DNA of 64,000 nt. Source: Metaphire vulgaris (lineage: Eukaryota; Annelida; Clitellata; Crassiclitellata; Megascolecidae). How positions within the stretch are numbered: the stretch's first letter is position 1; the number at the start of each line of letters is the position of its first letter. Below the pieces are notes generated by a model that was given only the letters and a program-made list of their open reading frames with translations, did not search any database and was not told the origin of the DNA. Below, piece after piece: positions 11,936 to 24,900 of this stretch. The stretch lies in NCBI GenBank assembly GCA_018105865.1, contig CM030837.1:773501-837500 (forward strand). Direction: 5' to 3'. The translations under genes were made by a program, and so were the position numbers.

Positions 11936-12722
11936 CTGATCTGCTTACAAACCGCTCGGAATGGAGGTCCTTGTTGAAGCTGTCAGAGCGTGCCTATGCA
12001 TCGCCAGCACAGTGTTTATGCAAAAAACCTATGGGTATATGAGGTTTAAATAATACACAAATAATAATTGAATTATAAGTGGTTTTGTACGATTTGTTAC
12101 GTGTTCAAAACCACTGTCACTCACGCATCAATCTGTTACAACTTCTGTTTGTCCGCCTCAGCTGTTATCTCTTTGATTTTATGAAAGATACAATAATTCG
12201 CAGGCCTACACAATACGAAAACAGCATACACATTAAATTTCAGTTTTTCCATATTTTGTTGTAATATAATCACTATGTATGAATCAAACTAACATACAAA
12301 TGCCTAAATTACATGTGTTATCTCATGTCATGTCAAGCGGTTTGTTTTCTAACTCACTGCATGCCAGTACCTGTTTAACTATATGGTTCAGCGTCAAGGA
12401 TTATAAAAGTCATGCACAAAACGTAGGCTTGGCCAAGAAATACAATGTGTTCTGCTATAAAGGCACTTGAATTCGACTTGTAGATATTTAAAGAGCTGAG
12501 AAATAACATAACTCACCTAATTAAGAGACAAGACAATTATAAGAGCATATTGCAATAACTGTCTGACAATGGGTTTGTTTTAGATAGCTGCCTTCCGTGA
12601 ATCCGTGCTATATATAGGACTAGTCTAAGGAGAAAACAAACATTGTGATAATTCGATAGACAGCAGAAAGTTGTAATAGGCCTACAGCTGCAACACAAAC
12701 GACACGAGAAGTTGGAATAGCC

Positions 12723-12961
12723 ATGAGTGTCAGGACAATTAAATGGCTCGTTTTCGTAGCATCGATATGGATATTAAACACAATTGGTAGGTTGTTTTCC
12801 TTTGTGGTCTAGTATGGTCGTCCATCTTCATAGCTGAAAGTCCGAAGCTATGCAGGTCGACGACAAAGTTCTTCACGCATCTCTGTCTTTGCAGTTCTGA
12901 TATAATATTTATTGATAATTAATTGTTTGTCTGGTCCATTACACAATAACATCCGTCCATC

Positions 12962-13016
<55 letters not shown>

Positions 13017-14662
13017 TCCTGCGTTCTGCGTTAATTCTGCAATACAGCATCATTGTCTGAGCCTTTTTTCACGTCTCCAACACTAACATCAATTATAACC
13101 TGAAAGAGAGCAATAATTCGTAAGTAATAATGCAGGGAAAGATTTTTCGATGGCGTGGAATATCTACTGTAGATACAAACTGTAAAAAGCAAGTGGCTGT
13201 GGCATTAAACCATTTACGCAAATGAAGTACATAAGATTCGACTTGTTTTGCACATTCGCTATCATTTCACAGATGACATCAATGCTGGCATCGTTGAAAC
13301 GCCTGTTGACACCGAAGTCCGTGTTGGCGACTCGACTTATCTTAACTGCTCAATATCTAATGAATCCGGAGAAGTTTCGTGGTTTCACTATCCCGTGGGT
13401 ACAGGGGTTCACGACCTCAGATACGTTTACGCAAACAAGCAAGTGTTTGAACCTTACAACAGAAGATATCGGATTGAGAAAAGCCTTTCAACCGGTTCGT
13501 TCAATCTGGTTATAACGCAGGCCGAAGTTCAAGACGCTGGTTCGTATGTTTGTGAAGATGGCAGAAAATCAGCGACTGCCCATCTTATTATTCTAGGTAA
13601 GAATCGATAACCTTTTGGTTTTTAAAAGTTACATTTGAAAAAATAAATGGATTCAGCAGCTATTTACGAGAACTGGATTATTAAATGTAGAGAATAATTA
13701 TAGTGGTTTTCACATGGCATTGCATGTTGTCATTCTTAGACGTTAGACGATTAGGCAATGGCTGTTTTTCTTCAGAGTCAACTCCTGATTGCAGGATCAA
13801 TATCAATTCGAGTGGTTTCATCGGACCAAACGTCTGCGGTCTCCAGAAGGAAACGATTCAGTTATCATGTTCCATTAATTATACGGGCAACATTGCTCCT
13901 CTGCTACAATGGACGAGATTAAAACAGGGCAATTGGTTTGCCGTTCCAGAGTCATCATGCAGCGACTTTGACGGTCGAATCACCTGCAATTACACTACAG
14001 AGGCAGACACTCAGTTGGATGAATCAGTTTTCATCTGTCAATCAAACAGATCGCGAAATCCAAAGGACAACTGCAAAACAGAAACCGTCAAGATATTATG
14101 TTAGTAGACATTCCAGCAACAGGCTTTTAGTGCTTTAGGCTGTGACGTCTATCAGGCCGAGCGAGCACGCCACGGCAATTCGCCTATGGGCTTTTCTCTT
14201 ACACCACGATTCATCTTCACGGTGCTTCGCCTACATTATTTTGGCAAAAGGGCTGGTTTTTGAATAGCCGTTTAGGTGAATTGTCCACAAGCCGTCACAG
14301 ATAATATGGCAGAAACCCCGGTTTAACGTAGGGGGACAGATACTAAGCTTATAGAACCAGTTTTCATTCACACCATCCACTCTCAATTTCTATGTCGGGT
14401 GATATTCAAATATTGCTATTGGTAGACGCTACACTGCTGACAACAGCAACAAATTATCTTCGAAACAGAACATTAGAAGTCAGTTTTCAATGCAAACGCT
14501 TGACCTTTGTGCCTTCAAAGTAACACCCGTTTCCATAACAAGCCATAGGCCTACTAGTTGATATTTGAATTTTGATTTCTTGTGGGTGTATGTGTGTGCG
14601 TCTGTGTACATTCAGGAAAACATTGCCTATTAGTGTCACAGATTAAGTCCATACGACCATTT

Positions 14663-14731
<69 letters not shown>

Positions 14732-17700
14732 CTATGAAAGATGACGTTAATATTTTGTAGATTATTCATTGTATTTTTTCTATTTGCTAATTTCAGATGC
14801 GTTCGCAACTGATAACCAGATGGAAAAAACTGTTGGAGAAACAGTGACATGTGTAGCAAATACAAACGCCATTTGTTGGAAATACACATGGTTCTATTCT
14901 GAAGGCGATCAATATTCAGTCGTATCGAGAAGTCAAAGTCTGTCTCTGGAGAACGTTGGATGGTATCGATGCGAGGCTAACTGCAGCATTAAGAGTCAAC
15001 CGTGCAGCTACAACACAATGACAGTCAATGTAGACACCGAACCAGAATGTAATTCATCATTTACCTAACATTCAACATCTTAAGGATTTTAGATAGTATA
15101 CACAATACATCTTGTCGTAGCCATCTTCTTCTTCTTCTTCTTCTTCTTCTTCTTCTTCTTCTTCTTCTTCTTCTTCTTCCTGTGCCATATATTGCTACGT
15201 CGGCGACCTTGGATTTTCTCTCTTCTATGTTTCTGGCTTTTTATATGAACTGAAGCTTAACTCTATGTGCTGTTTAGTTTAACGCATGTCGAATTTAATT
15301 TCCACTGCGCAGTTTCTATATTCTCCACCTTTGGGAAAAAACCGCTCGCAGGCGTGATGTTTTCATTTTGGGTTTGAAAGTTCGAGGCGTGGCCTAAGTG
15401 TTGCTAAATAGAGATTTCATAATCTTCGAGTTTTCTAAAAGAAAAATTAGACTAATTTTAAAATCACGCGATGATTTCGTTTTTAATGTTGTTGTGTTTT
15501 ACGCGCTTCGAATTTGTTTAAACGCATGTTATACTTAGTCTAAATGCTGTTTTAAAGAAAGTATGTTAACGTAAAAATACCCTCCTATTCGAATGGAAGG
15601 TTTTTAAAACGTTTCAAAGAAATCTGTTAAGAACTTTCGGTGTTTTATATACACTTGCAAACCGACACATTAGCTTTTTATTTAGATAGATAAACCATGC
15701 CATGCAAAAATAGCTTGATACTTCGGTTAATAGATGAAGAACTAATCTAATTTCATTTAATATAAAATACTTTGAATCGTTTTAACCTGTATTCAATTAC
15801 GAGTTTTCACTTCTTTGCAGCGATAGCATTTGTTATATACTGTATGTCACTTCAGTGATAATGTCTGTTCTTTGTTTCAGTTTCTCGCCATTATGTCGCA
15901 ATTGCGTTGTTGAGCTGCTGTGTAGTAGCGCTCATAGTCATTGTGTTAATCCTCTTTCTCTACAACCGAAAATTCAAGAAATATAGGCCCATAATTGGTA
16001 AGATATCTCCTCTCTCCGCCAAAAAGTTAATGTCATATAAAATCATGATCTTATTGCACAACACAACCAATTCTATGAAATGTAAAAGGTCGCCAACTAT
16101 TTATTTTGAAAAGTAAAGTTTCCCCATGCCCGGATTCGAGCGCTGTGGCCGGTGCTGATCACCGGTCACATAGGCAAACAGCGACGCGGATGGCATACAC
16201 CAATAACCTAGAGTAGGTTGCGAGCCAAACGCCTAAGCCCGCGCTTTACTTCGCAGGAAACGCTGCTCATTAATTTGATGTTATAACCGCCCTCTAGCGA
16301 GATGGCTGAGTCGACCTTAGGAGCTGCTAGGGAGTTGAACCCGTTCTGTGAGAGTGCCTGCCAGAGTCTAACCACTTCTGCCGTCTTCCCGTCTCAACTT
16401 TTTATTTTTCCCGCGACAATTTGTTTGCCGTTGTTTATGGTCTTGGAAAATCGGCATTTATTAATTAAGAAAGAAATTACTCGCAGTATAAATAAAAGAG
16501 CGCATACTAGATTAATCTTGATGAACAAAATGAGAACATGCACGTGGGATTAAAGTATTAGTGGTTCCCGTTTAATATTCTGTAGTCTTGCGTTGCAATT
16601 TATAAATGTCTTGGTTTAAATTGATGAATCTTTTTTTCGTTTTAGAGAGTGTTCGAAATATGGTATCTTTATTGAACAATCAAGAAAGTGAGACTTTTTT
16701 AAAATTCAGTTAATTTAGTAGCTAAAGCATTGATTATTTGATCAAATTCTAAATGGCAGTTGACGCTTTTTCAAAGTATGGCAAGTGCAAAGAATGTTTC
16801 TTAAGTTCGTATTGTAGTCTGAATGCAAGTGAGATTTCTGTTCTGGCCTTGAGTAAATATACACATGTACCTATATAGGTGAATAAAACATACTTTTATT
16901 AGCATTTCCATTAAGTTCTTGGGTTTCAAATCAATACAACTTAGATAAACATTATATCAACACATATTTCGCAAGGTCTTTGAAGTTTGTTAAATCATCT
17001 GATAAGTATACGTTCGCCTGTAATTTCCTATAAATAAATCCAAGGTAACTGAAAATGAGTGTTAGTAATAGAGGCCAACAGACGTTGTCACCAAGTGGAG
17101 TCATACTGTACTTAACAGGAATGCATTAGTTCACATTGAAATTCACATTAACGATACATTGGAATTAAAAAGTACATTTAGTCTAACACTGCTTTCATTG
17201 CTATGCTTTGGAAATTGCGACATTTCAACGTTATGCAATGTCAAACTGTCACACAACTCACTGCAAAAGGGTCGTTCATATACAACGTCATCAACCTGGA
17301 GTGGGAAGGGGCTGTGAACCTGATGACGCTTGAGGTCGAAAAGGGCGGGATTGATGCTCATGATGATATAGTCACACCTGTTCAACAAATGTTGCTGCCT
17401 TCATAACTAACACCTAATATAATCTTAAACTTCTATAGCGCCTCCTCATAATGCATAGAGGCATTAGCCGATGACACACCAACGCACATCCATATATCCA
17501 TATAAGATCCAGGTCGAATTCACGTTGTCAGGCCGGACAGTCAGATGATGGATAAACCAGGTCAAAGTGAAACAGTCAGTAGAGACGATGTATTCTTATC
17601 TGATTTGTATGATTCTATGAATTGAGTTCTGTAATAGCTTCTTCTTCTTCTTCTTCTTCTTCTTCTTCTTCTTCTTCTTCTTCTATCGAATGCCTTTCTT

Positions 17701-20203
17701 TCATTTCAGCCATTTAACGGCATCAGGTTGAGCCTGACGCAGGGTTTCTGGTCCTCTTTTGAACCTAGTGAAATGGCAGTCATTGACTATGTGGTTCATA
17801 CACTGTAGTCTGTCTGATGCCGCAGGGACAATTCGGGTCATCTCTGGCTCCCGAACGATGGAGCATATCGGCGCACCAGCCATGGCCTGTTCGATAGCGA
17901 TTGAGGTGGACCCAATCATAGCGCACTAGGTCACAGCCGGGTTGGCGCTTGCAGAGGTCTGTGATGAGGTATTTGTTCTTTACCTCAGCAGACTGCCAAC
18001 TCTGTTTCCATGAGTCCGGAACAGAGAAGTGCAGTATAGGCATATTCGTTAGAAGATGGAGAATGGATAGTAGGCTTCATATCCATCCGCAAAAGACCAG
18101 GTCATTCCAGAGATCAGTCAGAGGGAAACGGCAAGACATACTATATAGAGGAAATGCTAATTGCAAGAGATGTTGTGTTTTAAGCCTAGATCTGAAAATG
18201 CTCAGTTTATTGGAAGATCTGACAACCAGAGGGAAAGTTTCAGATTTTTAGCCCAGAAATAGAAAAAGCTCACTTACCAATTTCTTTGATTGTTCTAGGT
18301 ACATCTAACAATGAATCAGCAAAACCTTCAGAAGAGAAAGAGCCGTGGCCAAAAAGACACGGACGCATTAATCCATTCAATGAGTACCTGCTAAAATGTG
18401 GATCAGGTTTGCATCTGATTTAAGCATACATGTCCTAATTTGGAAAAGCGCCAAGAATAGTTGTATTTACATGTAAAGGTAAAGGTAAAGGTTCGCCCAT
18501 ACTCGATTTCGAGCGTAAAGCCCGGCGCTGATCTCTGGTGTCAGGCAAGCAGCGACGCAGGTGGCTAAAGCCATTAATCTAGAGTAGGTTGCCATTACTT
18601 TCTCTAGACCCACGTTTTACCTTCGCAGCCACAGCTGCTACTCAGTTACCACCGCCCTCTAGCGAATGAAGGCTGAGTCGACCTTAGGGCTCCTGCGGGA
18701 ATCGAACCCGCGACCTTCTGCTCCATCGTCCAACGCTGTTAACACTCTGCTATCTTCCCGCCCCTTTACGTGTAGCTTATCATTTTTCTGCAAAATCTGC
18801 TCATTTAGTTGCCTATGCTCCTAGCCGACAGTACACTTAACACGCTTCCTTTTTAAAGTTAAAATGCATTCTATTAGAAACCAATTTTCCCATTAATTAG
18901 AGTCTTTCACATCTCATTTACTTAATGGTATTGTTCTTGCATTCCTCTTTTTCTCATGTGTAAACGTTTTGCGGTGTTGCTTGAAACAAATTGCCGTTTC
19001 TTTGAATTGTGTTTGTTTTCATTACCTTGTATTTGCTAAGTCCTATGTTAACAATTGTTTCTTGTCTTCGTATAAAATTTAGATCCACTCATATACATTA
19101 ATAAACCGAAATTGATGCACAAATTCAAAATGAAAGCAAATGGAAACGAAGATAAAGCAATCCTTGGTATCGCCGTTTTGAAAGGAATGCTGTACGTTGT
19201 CAGAAAAGATTGCAAAGAGATTGAGGTCTTTTCATTGACTGGTTACAGATGTGAAGAGTCTATTCAAGTGGAAAATTTGCTCTGTCCATACAATATCATT
19301 TCACACGATGTCAAGAATTATTTGTTCATTGACGATAATAAAGATGACAAAAATGATCCTGACGAAATTATAAGAATTACACCAAAGGAAGATGAAGGCA
19401 AAAAATGTAGATGGTTGATTAAAGGCAAAAATGAACTTAGAATAGAGATTGGTCAATTGTCAGTGACACCCGATGGAAATATTTTGATTCCATTACTGTA
19501 TAAAAGCAGACTGCGAGAGTACGATTGTGATGGAAACTTAAAAAGAGAAATAAAAATATTAACACTATATACAGCCAATGTTCATATTCGCCAGGCCATC
19601 TTATTAAGATCAGGGTATTTTGTACTTAGCTTTGGCGACGGTGGCGATTGGGAAAAGCAGGGTGTTTTCATCGCCAAATTATTGGAAGATCAAAAGCTCA
19701 AATGTATTCAGGATGACACATCATTAAATAAGGATAACAAGACTGAACGTTCCGAGCCACAGGTGAAATTAAGTCTACCAAGCCACAAGGTCACCCTAGA
19801 TGGCGAATGTATTCAGGACGAGAGTCATTCAGAAGCCCAGATGAAACTCTCCATCCCTGCGGTCCCACCAATAAATGAGGATGAAAGGGATACGTCTTCC
19901 GAGTTAAAGATACGTCTGCCCAGCCATACGATCACTCTGGATGACTTATCGATTCTCGTTGCTGACAGGAACAACCGTCGTGTTCTGCTATTCCATGTCG
20001 TCAAGGCTACAAGCGAAGCTGAAGAGCCCCGCTTGAAATTTAAAAGGGAGCTGCTTACGAAGAAGAATGGATTGAACAGACCATTTGGATTATATCTTGA
20101 CAAAACAAGCGGTTGTCTCTTTGTGGCTGACAATGAAGAAATAGAAGCGGAGGAACAGAAAGAGGAAGGAAACGGAAGAATATTAGTATATTCTGTCATT
20201 TAA
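12723..20203 (+). CDS. Ig3-TM-NHL receptor, copy 2 (intact, 783 aa)
   Basis: Eight exons join in one open frame: 12723-12786 (signal peptide, LVFVASIWIL core), 13273-13596 (Ig1), 13776-14099 (Ig2), 14797-15048 (Ig3), 15881-15997 (membrane), 16646-16687, 18299-18406, 19083-20203. All have GT/AG borders and all introns are phase 1. Ig1 is V-like: C in YLNCSIS, W in VSWFHY, DAGSYVC. Ig2 is Cys-rich with several N-x-S/T sites. Ig3 is short (WFY, VGWYRC). AIALLSCCVVALIVIVLILF crosses the membrane, followed by basic residues. The cytoplasmic side is a linker with NNQESTSNESAKPSEEKEPW and then about 373 residues of NHL-type propeller repeats: GIAVLKGMLYVV, LSVTPDGNILIPL, DLSILVADRNNRRVLLF, GLYLDKTSGCLFVADNE. 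NHL propellers bind RNA or protein in TRIM2/TRIM3/TRIM71; use as a receptor tail is my inference from exon order. Likely a cell-surface recognition receptor. I know of no named family with this architecture. Confidence 0.85.
12966..13012. repeat. (TC)n microsatellite
   Basis: About 23 uninterrupted TC dinucleotides lie in intron 1 of copy 2, absent at the equivalent place in copies 1 and 3. Confidence 0.95.
14668..14727. repeat. (TA)n microsatellite before Ig3 of copy 2
   Basis: A pure run of about 30 TA units. Copy 3 has (CA)n(TA)n at the same intron position (39792-39851) and copy 1 has none. The microsatellite therefore arose before the copy 2/3 split and then diverged. Confidence 0.95.
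15126..15179. repeat. (TTC)n microsatellite
   Basis: A run of about 18 TTC units in the intron before the membrane exon of copy 2. Copy 3 keeps only about four units near 40241-40255. Confidence 0.95.
16108..16394 (-). mobile_element. tRNA-headed SINE shared by copies 2 and 3
   Basis: In reverse orientation, a tRNA-like head (B box GGGTTCAACTCCC on the minus strand) lies at the right end. The body has the CCTAGAGTAGGTTGCG-type core. Flanks CAACTATTTATTTT (16094-16107) and CAACTTTTTATTTTT (16395-16409) form a target duplication. Copy 3 has the same insertion at 42146-42442 with the same flanks; copy 1 has the empty site. Confidence 0.85.
17335..17406 (+). CDS. Candidate alternative terminal exon, copy 2
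   Basis: An open segment ends in DAHDDIVTPVQQMLLPS and TAA, homologous to the short-tail segments in copies 1 and 3. Here the AG before it has a poor pyrimidine tract and the phase does not match the preceding small exon, because there is one extra base compared with copy 3. This copy may have lost the exon or use another acceptor. Confidence 0.25.
   Translation, partial: VEKGGIDAHDDIVTPVQQMLLPS
17418..17492 (-). repeat. LINE (L2/CR1-like) 3' terminal fragment
   Basis: The segment CTTCTATAGCGCCTCCTCAT and the following GATGACACACCAAC are the reverse complement of the 3' end at 51500-51576. The same fragment sits at about 6603-6656 in copy 1 and 43470-43525 in copy 3. It was therefore already in the ancestral gene. 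Confidence 0.6.
17640..17684. repeat. (TTC)n microsatellite
   Basis: About 15 TTC units at the edge of a LINE fragment. The copy 3 counterpart is longer (43691-43750). Confidence 0.95.
17700..18045 (-). mobile_element. Non-LTR retrotransposon C-terminal fragment
   Basis: On the minus strand, two overlapping frames give YDWVHLNRYRTGHGWCADML, CPCGIRQT and HIVNDCHFTRFKRGPETLRQ. That is the zinc-knuckle-like C-CG-QT-H-C region that ends the reverse transcriptase protein of jockey/CR1-type LINEs. A frameshift separates the two parts. It lies in the intron between the two small cytoplasmic exons; copy 3 keeps only the distal part (43755-43850). Confidence 0.75.
18476..18764 (-). mobile_element. 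tRNA-headed SINE, TSD TTTACATGTA
   Basis: Reverse orientation: head with B box GGGTTCGATTCCCGC, central body, and (ACCTTT)n tail. It is flanked by TTTACATGTA (18466-18475) and TTTACGTGTA (18765-18774). The matching introns of copies 1 and 3 are empty, so this is specific to copy 2. It is the best-preserved SINE of the window along with 62896-63225. Confidence 0.9.
19704..19945 (+). other. Internal duplication within the copy 2 propeller exon
   Basis: Copy 2 repeats a unit of the form CIQD...LPSHxxTLD: CIQDDTS with LSLPSHKVTLDG, then ECIQDESHSEAQMKLSIP, then LPSHTITLDD. Copies 1 and 3 have the unit once, so copy 2 is longer here by about 45-50 residues, in frame. It sits in the loop before the best-conserved blade (DLSILVADR). 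Confidence 0.7.
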
Positions 20204-20700
20204 AAATGTTGCATCAGATATACAACATTTCCCCGCTGTATCGAGAAAGCGATTGGGAGAAACGATAAAACAGGCTGTCAGATTAAACATCAATGAAGAT
20301 ATCTCTGTCGCAAAGGCAATGACTGAACCCAACTTATGAACTAATATTTTCGCTGTATAGTTTCATATCACATATATTACATAGTATGAGCAAGTGAAAG
20401 GGAGCTGATCAGTCTAGTACTATTCAAAGATAAAGGAGATAAATAAAAATCAAAACGCGCCTAGAAACTACAGCATATTTAAAGTGAAAAACACTTCGAT
20501 GAACATATTGGATCAGAATCATTGCGAGTCAATTTACAATTAAACGTGCGTTTATTTTAGTTCAGTTTAGTTAAGTAAATTTAGTTTAGTTCGTTCATCA
20601 TACTTATTTATCGAAAGAGCTTATGTGATAAATAGAATTTGAGTAATTTTGATTTCTATCTTTATTTCTCCGACAAAAAGAACTGATGTGCATCAACTTC
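20204..20700 (+). other. 3' UTR/flank of copy 2 with conserved poly(A) hexamer
   Basis: An AATAAA at 20442-20447 in the context GATAAATAAAAATC is shared with copy 3 (46855-46860) and degraded in copy 1. No coding content is seen. Confidence 0.6.
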
Positions 20701-21980
20701 CATTGCAGATAAACGCATAAATGAAAGTGATGATGATGATGAACGGGTTTTGGCCCCGTCCACTACTGCGGAAAAATAACTCGAAGACGTCGACGATAGT
20801 TAGTTATACACAGACTGCAGCCAGTTCACGGCCGGGCGCTCCCTCTCTCCTTAAGAAAGTTAGTTCGTCTTGTCCGTTAGAATTTGTTGCTGTTCGCGAG
20901 CCGAGGGAACGCCCTGGACACCGTTGCCCTAGTACAGTGCTCTTTTACTATTCCCAGTGACCATTGACAATTCAATACAGGGCAAGTTTAATCTATCGCC
21001 TGAGATAATCCGATGACGGACATTGGTTCTGGATAATCACGAGTCAACACTAATGAGTTCTACATTAATACGAATAGTCACGAATCCTTAATGATAAATA
21101 GGTTAGTTGATGTATTGGTTCTTGGGGAGGAGAGTCTTTGGATGACGAAAGCATGGGTTTCCCCAACTGTAATATTCTGCTAATTCCTATTCACTACGCT
21201 TTCGGAATCAATCAATCAATCAAATTTATTTTCTCAACATTTCAAGAACATAGACAGCTTAACTATAGTATTATGAAGCATGAATAACTGTATACATGAA
21301 CAGAAATATGTTGAGTAATTATTCCAACATAAAATTTGTACAAATGACAAAAATCTAATAATCTAGTAATAATATTAATTAGTGAAAATATAAAATAGAT
21401 CTAGGTCTTATAGAAAAAGTATTATATATGTTTATGTAGTCAAAAGTTCAAAACTATAATTCGCAGACATAAAGAGTACAGAAACCAGTCGTTGAGAAAA
21501 AGGGTTGGGCCTAAGGGATTTGTATCCCGTAAAATTGGAATAACTGCGTGGTCTGCCATGTTCATCATGTAGCCTACATTCAATCGAGTTCATATAAACA
21601 CTATCCATTTATCACAAGAAATAGAAGATAACATTGCATATAGTCAGTTTAATCTTGTAGAGTTTCTAGAGTTAGTACACTTTATATGTCTTTTGTTTTG
21701 ACATAATTGAGTTTCTTTGTGAAGTCTCGCACAACTGAAAAATCGTGTTACTTAATGACACATGGAAACAAATAAATGAAGAGGAATAATCAGCAATATC
21801 ACGCACTTAATTATAGGTCTTATACATTCTTGATTGTCATGTTTCGTAATAAATCATGTGTTTTGTTAGCTATCTTTAAAAATGTCACGGAAATAAATTG
21901 GAATTTATAGCAACTCTGCAAACTAAAACTAACGCGCTAGTCTTAACTGTTGAATTACTAAACAGTAGCACAGAATTAGG
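20701..21980. other. Spacer between the copy 2 and ITAM-like genes, with retroelement ends
   Basis: 20735-20960 is GC-richer, with a (GATGAT)n start and an open frame beginning NGFWPRPLL. It resembles a LINE 3' UTR rather than a gene. At 21205-21270, (ATCA)n followed by AATTTATTTTCTCAACATTT resembles the L2-type 3' end. The rest is AT-rich with nothing recognised. Confidence 0.4.
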
Positions 21981-24900
21981 CTAATCATTCCTTTCCATGC
22001 GCGTATCTGATGCAGTGAAGGTGTCATCGATATTAGTATAGCGATCGAGAGAGCCTTTGCTGGAAGCATACATGGAGACTTGTGAATCTGCTGGTTTCAA
22101 GTATTCGGTCTCTAGCTGAGCGTATATTGGTGGGATTGGAAGAGCACGATTGACGTTCAGTTTCGAGTAAGGAAAAGTGCCTTCCATTTCGACGACTTCA
22201 CTTGAACAGTCTTCAATCACATCGTCACCAATCAATTCCACGTACGATGTCACTTCCGCATTTCGAGGATTTGTGCTATGTTCTGGATTATCATTTGCTG
22301 GCGGTACATCAACAGCATTGCCATCTACACATGAATATGTATACAATATGTCATGGATTGGGGACAGATTATCATTAACTTATCCTACCATAGACACTAA
22401 CATCGAATTGCAAAGTGTGGCTATAATATGTAAAAAAAAAGATTTGATCTACAAAGAAATGCAAGATTTAACGCATAAGATGGTATTTTCAAATATATTT
22501 ATATTTATATTATATCTTTCATTCTGTCTTTCTTCAGCATACTTCAGACGTATAAGCGCAATGTAAACTGTTCAAATAAACAACAATTCTACCATTATCC
22601 TACCTACAGGCTGGCCATGAAAAACCTGTAATCTATCGCCTCCATTTCTGCTGTCGGAATCGAAGTGGACTCTTTTCCTGGCGTTGTTTTCCTTATTAGA
22701 CGTTGTTCTATCGGATCCTTCAAGTAGAATTATGATTGGGACTTTACGTGAATAACATAATCTTTATAATCCAGTCTTAATGTTATTGACCGATAGTTTG
22801 ACGAATCAAATCATAGTAATTCCTGCGGATTCATCGCGAGTTTGACTAATATCTGTCATTTCGTTTATCTTTGACAACGCTCTGAATCGCTAACATACCC
22901 AATCCAGTTGAAAGAAAGTTCCTTTAAGACTTTCCTTCACGCAACCGAAGACATCCGTTCAAACGCTGTTTCTGTAAGAACCCGTCTGCAGTCATCCATT
23001 GCCAGATACAATAGACGCCTGTCCCCTCTGACTGCCAATCTAAATTACCTGAGCTTTCTCATTGACTGACGACAAGCTTCCAAGTCCTCCCCATTAACTA
23101 TAATTCATAAGTGATCAGCCTCGACCAACCTCAATTATATTTCCTTACAATCATCTTATGCGAGTTTTAAAAATATGTTGAGACATCTACATATATGAAA
23201 GCAAATTATTATATATTTTCATATCAACGGCAATATACTCATGATCACATAGAATATATGTTCTAACGGTCTAATAAAAGTCTGAAGCTTGCTTTAAAAG
23301 GCTGAAATGAAATTTGGTATTAGCAGGTGAGGCTACATACTGTATGATGGAATTATGGCTTGCCAATCTCTAACATGCTTTGTCAAAATTATTGCAAAAT
23401 GCACCAATCGACTAGAACTTACCTCTCAACCGAATTGCTTTCAGAGCAATTAGAACAACGAACAAAATTCCAGCAGTGATACCCACGTTCAAGGTTATGA
23501 TTTTTGTCACACTCCATTCTAGTAAATATATGAAAACCAAAGTTGATGTTGATGTGACTCACCTATTATATACACGCCATAAACGGCACTGCAGTGTAAG
23601 ATATTTACTACAGGTAAGGTATCCACATATTCTGATACCTAACTCAGCTACCTTTAACATTCACCATCCTTTGTTTGACTTATTTCAACAACGAATGAAA
23701 CATCATTCACATCATTAGGCCTACTTCAGTGGCATAGCCCATGACAAGTAGACTATTTGTGACTAAGCAGAAAGCATTCTCTTGAAAACACAGATCAACA
23801 TTTTGAACATTTTGTTAATAAGGTATCGGAAGCGGCAATCAAATAAATATTTCCCCACAGAACGAAAACTCCTCAATATTCAACAAATGAATCATATATT
23901 CAGACAGAAGCAATTAAACTTTTAAAAAGAAAGAAAAGCACAGATATGAGATCAATGTTGCTTACCGACCGGAATACCGATTGTTATATTGATGGCTTTC
24001 GAAGTATTTGTACCAGATTTGGAATTGATGGCGATGCATTGATAGGAATACGTGTCTCCAGGAGCCATGTAATCACTGCTTATGGTTAAGCTTGATCCAT
24101 TTATAAAGACGCTATTCGTCAAAGATATCCATTTGTAGTCTGGAGTAGGATTTCCTTCAGCTCGACAGAGGATAATATCGCCATATTCATAAGACATTTT
24201 TAGATTTTCGAAGATCATATTTCTCGGACCATCTAAAGGTAGATATACTGTAAACGCATACATACAGAATGCCAGCAGCAAGGTAAGGAAATGATTAACT
24301 ATGCTGTAGACTACGAATCAGAAATTGACACAGCTAAGCGCATGCGCACACCTCAGAAAATATACTCTGAGCAAATTAAGAATCAGAGATCACTACTCAG
24401 CGGGTTCTATACGTGCATAGTAACCAGAGCTTTGGAGAATAGAAATCATAGCTGAGCATCCTCTGTCAACTTTCGCATCTCCGCACGTGCGCCGCTCACA
24501 TGACAAATAGGAATAGTCTTTGTCAACACAACTGCAGAGAACCTTATCACTCTCAAGCCTCAAGAGAATAGCGCTAATAGTGATTTGGATTAAATAAGCA
24601 CAGCGTCATAACAATTGATCGCTGAAAATATCGCTGAAAACAATTTCTCTCGTGTTTCTCTCTTAAATGAGATTCCAACTCAACCATGTCTCCAATCTTA
24701 CACGGAACTGAATTTATGCATCGCAAGTATCAGTAACAGAGGTGTTCTACCAGTAGATGCAGAGCTTACAACTGATTTTCCCTAAACATTCTAATCAAAC
24801 CACTCGTTTTCGGACAGGTGAAAGATAATGGTGTTCTAGCAGAGATCCTTTCTGGTCATAATTTGACTGCGTTTTTGAAACGTAGATGCATTCGAAAGAG

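Larger units (their letters stand above)
9990..12722. other. 5' flank of receptor copy 2
   Basis: Unique-looking blocks that align with the copy 1 and copy 3 flanks lie at 10120-10380 and 12150-12480. They are separated by inserted elements listed separately and by a (TGA)n(TTA)n run at 10036-10117. A TATAAAAG at about 12404 is the nearest TATA-like word, but it is over 300 bp from the ATG and unproven. A repeat resembling the one at 58480 lies inverted near 12040-12145. Confidence 0.5.

Noticed and set aside
19825..20199. 124-codon minus-strand ORF
   Set aside because: Exact antisense of the conserved propeller; the plus frame has the motifs and the paralogue conservation. The same applies to 46341-46616 and 8113-8514.
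20721..20960. Small gene beginning NGFWPRPLL
   Set aside because: It starts in a GATGAT repeat, has no splice or family support, and looks like a retroelement 3' end.
21981..22324. Inhibitory (ITIM) receptor tail
   Set aside because: The YxxL tyrosines have T, F or P at -2, not I/V/L/S, so the strict ITIM consensus is not met; ITAM spacing fits better.
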